From positions 1 through 41,115 of the forward strand of contig DASUFH010000191.1 in the NCBI GenBank assembly GCA_036274645.1: a DNA stretch of 41,115 nucleotides. Reading direction: 5' to 3'. The DNA comes from DASUFH01 sp036274645. GTDB lineage: Bacteria; Acidobacteriota; Terriglobia; 20CM-2-55-15. The notes beneath the pieces are model-generated. The model did not search any database. It saw nothing but the letters and a program-made list of their open reading frames with translations, and was not told the origin of the DNA. Within the stretch, counting starts at the first letter, position 1. The number at the start of each line of letters is the position of its first letter. This document shows positions 36,501-41,115 of the stretch, piece after piece. The translations under genes were made by a program, and so were the position numbers.

Positions 36501-36798
36501 TCCGCACACGCTCGCCGGCCGAGAAGCGCACGCCGCCGCGGACCAGTCGCTGAAATCCATTTGCTTCCACCGTGATCCGATAGTCGCCTGGCTTGATCGG
36601 AAACACCGCGTATCCACCGGATGGCCCGGCGTCGGCGCGCAGGCTGGCGTTCGTGCGAATGTCGGTCACGACGACGCGGGCTCCAGCGACGGCGTGGTCC
36701 TGTGCGTCCAGGATTTCGCCGGTCAATTGAGCGCCGGATACCTGGGCGCAAACGGTCGAAGCGATCAGGCACAACACGATCGGGCCGATGGTCCTCAT
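33514..36798 (-). CDS. TonB-dependent transporter, Oar-like with carboxypeptidase-regulatory domain
   Basis: A 1094-residue outer-membrane protein with a signal peptide (MRTIGPIVLCLIASTVCAQV). Residues 25-105 form a CarboxypepD_reg sandwich (GEILDAQDHAVAGARVVVTD, PIKPGDYRITVEANGFQRLV). A plug domain follows (about 110-235: VGLPLNGRSYVALAQLAPGV, SAEFGRFNGGVVNLTTRSG), then a barrel of about 850 residues ending in VVQLGIKLNY with a terminal aromatic residue. The plug phrase INGGRPRTNEYLFDG is typical of acidobacterial Oar-like proteins thought to take up oligosaccharides or peptides. No TonB box is obvious after the signal peptide. It stands 60 bases upstream of the MBOAT gene on the same strand and might be cotranscribed with it. 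Confidence 0.93.
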   Translation of the reverse strand: MRTIGPIVLCLIASTVCAQVSGAQLTGEILDAQDHAVAGARVVVTDIRTNASLRADAGPSGGYAVFPIKPGDYRITVEANGFQRLVRGGVRFSAGERVRMDFRLVAGAVEQTLTVTADAPLLRDSSANLGQVIDSGKIVGLPLNGRSYVALAQLAPGVSIPPASSLPRINGGRPRTNEYLFDGISVLQPEPGQVAYTPVIDAVEEFKIESNSPSAEFGRFNGGVVNLTTRSGTNDIHGSVFEFSRNEALNARNLFAPATPSNPGKPLFRRNQFGFTAGGPIERDRTFFFADYQGGRQAIGRTRVSNVPTLEQRNGIFTSAIYDPATTRTDPGGAIIRDPFPSNTIPMDRFDPAALALLNRYPLPTSPGSANNYTRVGVERENQDQGDLRIDHRAGDRDQLFGRISYLVNRQFPVTPLPDGSGTLTSGALGDTRTAALSFASQYVHTVGQSATNELRVGYTRRQVVLKALELDAAPTASLGIPGIPSNAAFNSAMPVFTVAGLQQLGPSLSAYADSRTDVTELADVFAFQRGAHFLKAGFDLRFERMDIVQPPAPTGSFSFSAAQTGLPGLASSGNAFASFLLGQVDRFTIDLQQDFLKPRAMIQEYFAQDDWKAARRLTVNLGVRYTLNFPSTEVNDHGAVFNLETGQLDYLGQNGFPRSARRLHKLNFGPRLGLSYRAAESTVVRAGYALVWIEQSGITTPFTNPYFPFIQSVAERSLDGVNQAFTLSSGPAVSPVGPTADAALGQGAFAVDRDLGSGYAQQWNFAIQRELSPNLSVEIAYAGSKITHVGIPDTNINQLTVEQLAQGASLLAQAPNPYFGRIPASSSLGGPTTTLAQLLRPYPQFTNVTLFRNNVGNTSYNALEIKVERRLSGGFSALAAYTRSKLIDEASSVFDAAITTGPTANFPVADSYNRRIERDVSTGDTPNVFVGALTWQLPSGNLPRLMRGWQLTAIARAQSGMPLAVTQATNFNAFAGFGVQRPNRTGNPELPAGERSTARFFDTAAFTIAPRFTIGTSSRNPVRGPAYRNADVALIRKTPVSDRADLEFRAEVFNVTNTPPLGAPNVQLGNGAFGTISSAGDPRVVQLGIKLNY

Positions 36799-36834
36799 GA
36801 GGGGAGCTATATATGACTAGACGGTAATAGTCGA

Positions 36835-36862
36835 TTCATAATCGTGGTTTTGTACGATTCAA
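36835..36862 (-). promoter_or_regulatory. Candidate promoter of the TonB-dependent transporter gene
   Basis: On the minus strand TTGAAT (36862-36857) and TATGAA (36840-36835) are separated by 16 bases, ending 36 bases before ATG 36798. The heptamer CGATTCA is repeated directly at 36832 and 36855 and overlaps both elements, so it may be a regulator site. Confidence 0.35.
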
Positions 36863-37049
36863 TACGACTGTGGCCGATCGTTCGTGTCGCCGCGCGCCAG
36901 GGCCACAAAATTGTCTGGCGCTCGATGCTTTCGCGCGCGGCCCCATCGGATGGCCGAAGGCTCCCGTTCCGGACGCGCGTCTCTTGAATCGTCACGCCAA
37001 TACCGGTAAGCTTCGTTTCCGTTTGGAAGTCTGTGGGCCGAGGAGAGAC

Positions 37050-38813
37050 ATGGGGCAACGGACCGCGATTGACCGATGGGTAAATGAGATCAGCGCGCTG
37101 ACGACTCCGGATCGGGTTGTCTATTGTGACGGATCCGAACGTGAGCGCAAGCAGCTGACCGAGGAATGTCTGGCTACCGGCGAGCTGATCGAGTTGAATC
37201 AGCAGAAGATGCCGGGATGCTACCTGCATCGCAGCGCGCCTCACGACGTGGCCCGCACCGAGCATCTGACATTTATCAGCACCAGGGAGAAGGAAGACGC
37301 CGGGCCCAACAACAACTGGATGGCCCCGGATGACGCGCGGGCGCGCCTGACGCCACTGTTCAAGGGGGCGATGAAGGGCCGCACGATGTACGTGGTGCCG
37401 TTTCTGATGGGGCCGCCGGGATCCCGGTTTTCGAAGGTCGGCGTCGAGATCACCGACAGCCGCTACGTGGCGCTCAATATGCGCATCATGACGCGGGTCG
37501 GGTCCATTGCGATCGAGCATCTGAAGGATCCGGAGGATTTCACCCGCTGCCTGCATTCCCTCGGAGACCTCAGTCCGGATCGCCGGTACATCGTGCATTT
37601 TCCCGAGGAAAACGCCGTCTGGTCCATTGGATCCGGATATGGCGGCAATGCGCTGCTCGGCAAGAAGTGTCTGGCGCTGCGTCTGGCCAGCTGGCTGGCC
37701 AGGAAAGAAGGATGGCTGGCCGAGCATATGTTGATCCTTGGCCTGCAGAATCCCGCCGGCGAGATGCGGTATGTGACGGCGGCGTTTCCCTCCGCGTGCG
37801 GAAAGACCAATCTCGCGATGCTGGTTCCGCCTGCCTCGATGGCCGGGTGGAAAGCCTGGACAGTTGGCGACGACATTGCGTGGCTGAGGCCGGGAGATGA
37901 TGGCCGGTTGTGGGCCGTGAATCCGGAGGCGGGATTTTTCGGGGTGGTTCCGGGCACGAGTCATGCCACCAATCCGAACGCCTTCGACATGATCCAGCGG
38001 AACACGATCTACACCAACGTCGCGCTGCGGCCGGACGGCACACCGTGGTGGGAAGGGCATGACGATCCGCCGCCCGCCAGCGCGCTGGACTGGCAGGGAC
38101 GGCCGTGGACCCCGGATTCCAAGGAAAAGGCGGCGCATCCCAACAGCCGCTTCACGACACCGGCGACCCAGTGCGCGTCGCTCTCCCCGGAGTTCGAGAA
38201 CCCGAATGGCGTGCCCATCGACGCCATGTTGTTTGGCGCGCGTCGCGCGCGCCGCGTGCCGCTGGCCTACGAGGGCCGCGACTGGCAACACGGAACCTTC
38301 CTGGGCGCAACCCTCGCTTCAGAAACGACGGCGGCGGCCACCGGTAAGGTCGGCGTGCTCCGCCGCGATCCCATGGCCATGCTGCCGTTCTGCGGATACA
38401 ACATGGGCGACTACTTCGCGCACTGGCTCGATGTCGGCAAAGCGCTCAAGTCTCCGCCGCGGATCTTCCGTGTGAACTGGTTCCGGACCGATACGCAGGG
38501 ACGTTTCCTCTGGCCGGGCTTCGGCGAAAACCTGCGCGTGCTGCAGTGGATTCTCGAGCGGTGCGCGGGACGCGGCAAAGCGGTGGATACACCCATCGGA
38601 TTTGTTCCCACGCGGGACGCCATCGACATTTCCGGTCTGGACGTTTCAGAGAAATCGATGGGCGAACTGCTGGATGTCGATCCCGCGGACTGGCTGGATG
38701 CCGTGGCCGTTCAGGAGGACTTCCTCAAGTCGTTTGGGGACCGAATGCCCAAGGCCATCTGGGACGAGCACAAGGTCCTGGCCCGCCGTGTCGGGGAAGC
38801 GGTCGCGATCTGA
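37050..38813 (+). CDS. pckG: Phosphoenolpyruvate carboxykinase (GTP)
   Basis: Converts oxaloacetate and GTP to phosphoenolpyruvate, CO2 and GDP at the entry to gluconeogenesis. The 587-residue protein has the P-loop FPSACGKTNLAM (246-257), the kinase-2 motif VGDDIAWL (272-279) and GTP-PEPCK signatures such as ALLGKKCLALRLASWLARKE (201-220), YEGRDWQHG and PFCGYNMGDYFAHWLD. ATG 37050 is chosen because GAGGAG lies six bases upstream and the family starts at this point; 60 residues of open frame before it are not conserved in kind. The gene is convergent with the outer-membrane protein gene, with a bidirectional terminator between. Confidence 0.95.
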   Translation: MGQRTAIDRWVNEISALTTPDRVVYCDGSERERKQLTEECLATGELIELNQQKMPGCYLHRSAPHDVARTEHLTFISTREKEDAGPNNNWMAPDDARARLTPLFKGAMKGRTMYVVPFLMGPPGSRFSKVGVEITDSRYVALNMRIMTRVGSIAIEHLKDPEDFTRCLHSLGDLSPDRRYIVHFPEENAVWSIGSGYGGNALLGKKCLALRLASWLARKEGWLAEHMLILGLQNPAGEMRYVTAAFPSACGKTNLAMLVPPASMAGWKAWTVGDDIAWLRPGDDGRLWAVNPEAGFFGVVPGTSHATNPNAFDMIQRNTIYTNVALRPDGTPWWEGHDDPPPASALDWQGRPWTPDSKEKAAHPNSRFTTPATQCASLSPEFENPNGVPIDAMLFGARRARRVPLAYEGRDWQHGTFLGATLASETTAAATGKVGVLRRDPMAMLPFCGYNMGDYFAHWLDVGKALKSPPRIFRVNWFRTDTQGRFLWPGFGENLRVLQWILERCAGRGKAVDTPIGFVPTRDAIDISGLDVSEKSMGELLDVDPADWLDAVAVQEDFLKSFGDRMPKAIWDEHKVLARRVGEAVAI

Positions 38814-38834
38814 AAAAGGGAAAAAGGGGCAAAA

Positions 38835-38915
38835 GGGGACAGACCCCTGATAATTCGCGCGGGCAAGCATATTCCTGACCTGTTTGGCCGCGCGGATTAT
38901 CAGGGGTCTGTTCCC
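38835..38915. terminator. Long inverted repeat with GGGGACAGACCCCT, probable bidirectional terminator
   Basis: The arms 38835-38862 and 38888-38915 match at 26 of 28 positions around a 25-base loop; they carry GGGGACAGACCCCTGATAAT. A-rich runs on the left (38814-38834) and T-rich runs on the right (38911-38930) give U-tracts in both directions, so the element can end both convergent genes. GGGGACAGACCCC palindromes resemble REP elements mobilised by Y1 (RAYT) transposases; none is encoded here. Confidence 0.7.
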
Positions 38916-38931
38916 TTTTTCCCTTTTTTCC

Positions 38932-40332
38932 TTACTGAGACTGTTCTTTCGCGTTGATGCGAAGGGAAAGGGCGATGGCCGCTTTCCGGTCGTGTTCCAC
39001 GTTCGTTGTCGTTCCGAAGCCCGCCACGTCGATGCCCACGCGTTTGCCGAGATTCAGTCCCAGACCGACGGTCGGATTCCATTTCGGTCGGGAGTAACGC
39101 AGTCCTCCGCGAAATTCCAGGAACATGAACGGGTATTCGGCCCCGCCATGAAATTCGTTGTTCTGCAGGCCGTGACGATATTCAGCGGCGGCAAACAGCC
39201 CGCCTCCAACGTTGACGCCGGCATTGGCGGCATAGCGTACGGGAAGCGTGACTTTCAGCGAGCCGGTCGGGGCCGCCAGCGGCGTTTTGACGAAGTCCAC
39301 GCCGGTCGTCAGGCTGGTCAGCGCCCATTGTTCCCGGGAAAGATCGTTCCAGTCGATGCGGTTACCAATGCCTTCCACGGCAAAGCCGGCATTCCAGCGG
39401 TCCACCACGATGTCGGTGGAAACATCGACGCTGTACCCTTTGCCGCTCTCGGCCCACAGGTGATCGACCACGATGGGATTGGAGGACGGCATCAGGGTCA
39501 GGTGTCCGGTGGAGTCGGTCTGGATCATCACGTCGAGATCCGCGTTTTCATAGCGCAGACCGTGAAGGTAATTGAAATTCGCCGCAACGTAGACGCCATT
39601 GCGGCCATTATTTCCTGAGGAAAGATGAGCCAGCGACAAAGGCAGGCGCGCGCGATACCCTCCGGTAATCGCCACGGCGCCCTGGATTCCGGTGACATCG
39701 CCGATCATGAATGTCGTGTTTGCCGGCGCAGGCGCATTGGGGTCGCCCAGATAGTTGATCAGGGTCTGATCGATGTCGAGGTTTGTGCCGACCGACGCAT
39801 AGGGGCCCGCGCCCACGTAGATACCCTGATAGCCGTCCCCGTGTCTGGCCACCTTGAACGTCATGCCCCAGCTCGGAGACAGGAGGCCTGCCGCGTCAAT
39901 ATTCGGAGAGGGCGTGAATCCCTTGTAGACGCTCAGATCGGTGCTGAATCCGCTGTTGATCAGGTCGGTCACCAGTCTGTCGCCGGCGCCGCCGCTATCG
40001 CGATTGAACGTGATGTGCATCGGGTTGGCGATGTATTCCATGGCGCGGATCGGGTTGAAGTCGTCTTCGGACGGGTTAAAGATTTTCGTGTTCTTGACAA
40101 CCTGAATGAGTCCCAGCGGGATGCCGATCGATCGATACTGGCGGGAATCTCCGGCCAGCTTCGACGCCTCACTCTCATTGCCACCGATGGCGCCCATGCC
40201 GATGCGTCGCGCGTCCGTGGTGAAGTTCTGCGAGTACGCCGGAGTTGCGGCAAGCAACGCAGAAACGCCGACAACCGCCGCCAGACGGGCGATTCGGCCT
40301 CGGATAAAAGCTGAACTGGTCGATTCTGTCAT
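38932..40332 (-). CDS. Secreted beta-barrel outer-membrane protein, unassigned
   Basis: A 466-residue protein with a signal peptide (about 12-35, RIARLAAVVGVSALLAATPA) and AGGAG eight bases before ATG 40332. The rest is rich in alternating hydrophobic strands and aromatic pairs (GIYVGAGPYASVG, GVYVAANFNYLHGLRYENAD, GGGLFAAAEYRHGL, FMFLEFRGGLRYSRPKW), compatible with a barrel of 12 or more strands. A resemblance to the conjugal-transfer TraF family of predicted barrels is possible but not secure. The C-terminus (AAIALSLRINAKEQSQ) does not end in a classic aromatic signal. No neighbour indicates a role. Confidence 0.7.
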   Translation of the reverse strand: MTESTSSAFIRGRIARLAAVVGVSALLAATPAYSQNFTTDARRIGMGAIGGNESEASKLAGDSRQYRSIGIPLGLIQVVKNTKIFNPSEDDFNPIRAMEYIANPMHITFNRDSGGAGDRLVTDLINSGFSTDLSVYKGFTPSPNIDAAGLLSPSWGMTFKVARHGDGYQGIYVGAGPYASVGTNLDIDQTLINYLGDPNAPAPANTTFMIGDVTGIQGAVAITGGYRARLPLSLAHLSSGNNGRNGVYVAANFNYLHGLRYENADLDVMIQTDSTGHLTLMPSSNPIVVDHLWAESGKGYSVDVSTDIVVDRWNAGFAVEGIGNRIDWNDLSREQWALTSLTTGVDFVKTPLAAPTGSLKVTLPVRYAANAGVNVGGGLFAAAEYRHGLQNNEFHGGAEYPFMFLEFRGGLRYSRPKWNPTVGLGLNLGKRVGIDVAGFGTTTNVEHDRKAAIALSLRINAKEQSQ

Positions 40333-40379
40333 TAAAGAGCTCCTGGATGGGACGGCATTCAGCCGCGTTTGGAGTCCCT

Positions 40380-40408
40380 ATTTAAAGGAGATGCCACGCG
40401 GATGACAA
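40380..40408 (-). promoter_or_regulatory. Candidate promoter of the outer-membrane protein gene
   Basis: On the minus strand TTGTCA (40408-40403) and TTAAAT (40385-40380) are separated by 17 bases. The leader to ATG 40332 would be about 40 bases, with AGGAG in place. Confidence 0.5.
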
Positions 40409-40427
40409 GGTAAAATTCCGGCAGTCG

Positions 40428-41115
40428 TCAGGGACAGTTGCGGGCGATATCTCCAATGGACGTCACGCTGATGCGTTCAAATTCGGGCTGGCGGATCAGG
40501 TATCCCTTGATCTGGACCCGGTGGTTCCGATACGCCACCGGGGAAAAATCCGCGCCCAGATAACCCAGATCCGCCACGCGAAACTGGCGGCGACCGAGCA
40601 GCCTGGTGGCAGAGGCCATCAGTTCTTCCGGTGTGGTGTCATCCGGCCGGGTGGCGCGGACCGGTTCTGTGGCGTTGACCAGCGTCCAGCGTGTGGGTGT
40701 ATCCAGAACCAGGCAGCCGACGCTCAACACCAGCGCGAAATTCGGCGGTGGTTGCGGGCCGTCTTTGTCCAGCAGGAACACTTCCCCGAGGGTTGTTTGC
40801 GTGAGTTCGGCTTGCCCTCGAGGAAAGCCATTCTGTTCCAAAAGATACGCCAGGATGTCCACGTTGGCCTGATGTTCGCGCCGGGGAGTCTCCGGCGTTC
40901 GAAACCGGAGAGGCGGCATCTCCGTTTCGATCAGTTCGACGAGCGGCCGGAGTGGGTAGTCTCGCCAGCGTTCCATGAACGCCGCCCCTTTCAGCGCCGG
41001 CGCTTCGCCCTGATTTCCGCCAAGGTCATCCATGTGACAGCTGGCGCAGTTGGCCGTGTATGCGGCGCGGCCCCGCCGCGCCTGAGCGGCCGTGAACACG
41101 CCGTCCCAGACGGTC
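40428..41115 (-). CDS. c-type cytochrome with C-terminal domain of unknown role, N-terminus beyond the window
   Basis: The frame is open to the right edge (TVWDGVFTAAQARRGRAAYT), so the start and signal peptide are missing. The heme-binding CASCH is followed by MDDLGGNQGEAPALKG and a probable methionine ligand in ETEMPPLRF, giving a single class I heme domain of about 90 residues. The opening WDGVFTAAQARRG is typical of cytochromes accompanying PQQ-dependent dehydrogenases. A further 120 residues (from about FLLDKDGPQPPP to the end) are not heme-binding and unfamiliar to me; the last residues IARNCP contain a lone cysteine. The protein should carry electrons in the periplasm. Confidence 0.82.
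   Translation of the reverse strand, partial: TVWDGVFTAAQARRGRAAYTANCASCHMDDLGGNQGEAPALKGAAFMERWRDYPLRPLVELIETEMPPLRFRTPETPRREHQANVDILAYLLEQNGFPRGQAELTQTTLGEVFLLDKDGPQPPPNFALVLSVGCLVLDTPTRWTLVNATEPVRATRPDDTTPEELMASATRLLGRRQFRVADLGYLGADFSPVAYRNHRVQIKGYLIRQPEFERISVTSIGDIARNCP

Noticed and set aside
35075..36772. 565-codon minus-strand frame inside the TonB-dependent transporter
   Set aside because: Highly Arg-rich frame of the same strand shifted by one base; the transporter frame has clear domains.
36807..38291. 494-codon minus-strand frame opposite pckG
   Set aside because: No domain and lies fully opposite a conserved enzyme.

Overview
The window looks like a piece of a GC-rich Gram-negative chromosome, most probably from the Acidobacteriota. 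The reasons are a TonB-dependent transporter of the Oar type with an N-terminal carboxypeptidase-like beta-sandwich, a class I lysyl-tRNA synthetase, a GTP-dependent PEP carboxykinase, and intergenic palindromes built on GGCGGTCATAGACCGCC. The placement is an inference from gene content; no marker gene such as 16S rRNA is present. No tRNA, rRNA or CRISPR array was recognised.

Layout. (1) 1-6081: a SnoaL-like protein, a palindromic repeat, a secreted beta-sandwich protein, a large four-PAS/GAF sensor histidine kinase and a pyroglutamyl peptidase. (2) About 6.2-11.9 kb is an accessory island. It holds orphan genes with no recognisable family, a VapBC toxin-antitoxin pair, a decayed pectin methylesterase, a truncated RHS-repeat gene followed by two small orphan genes, and four of the five copies of a dispersed repeat that always has the same end (AGGGTAGGAAGGATTGA). 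That end coincides with the broken ends of the RHS and pectinesterase genes. (3) 11.5-14.2 kb: a YtrA-type GntR regulator with a membrane protein, divergent from a membrane-anchored FGE-fold protein, with a perfect 10-bp-arm palindrome between them. (4) 14.35-16.1 kb: a PuuE-like polysaccharide deacetylase translationally coupled to a GNAT acetyltransferase. (5) 16.3-24.5 kb: a six-gene Yej/Opp-type peptide ABC importer with two tandem paralogous lipoprotein binding proteins; nearly every gene overlaps the next by 4 bases. (6) 24.5-29.7 kb: class I lysK, convergent with the importer, then an alginate-export-type porin followed by two NrtD/SsuB-like ATPases without any permease. (7) 29.8-33.5 kb: an AlgI-like MBOAT acyltransferase, a membrane-anchored SGNH hydrolase and a secreted alpha/beta hydrolase form a probable envelope polysaccharide acylation operon. 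(8) 33.5-41.1 kb: the Oar-like TonB-dependent transporter, GTP-PEPCK, an outer-membrane barrel protein, and a c-type cytochrome cut by the right edge.

Taken together the conserved parts describe an organism that imports peptides and polymers (TonB transporter, Yej importer, pyroglutamyl peptidase, PEPCK for gluconeogenesis) and decorates an extracellular polysaccharide. The features most worth following up are the constant-end dispersed repeat in the island, the ATPase pair in which all motif defects fall in one of the two composite ATP sites, and the palindromic operator between the GntR operon and the FGE-like gene.
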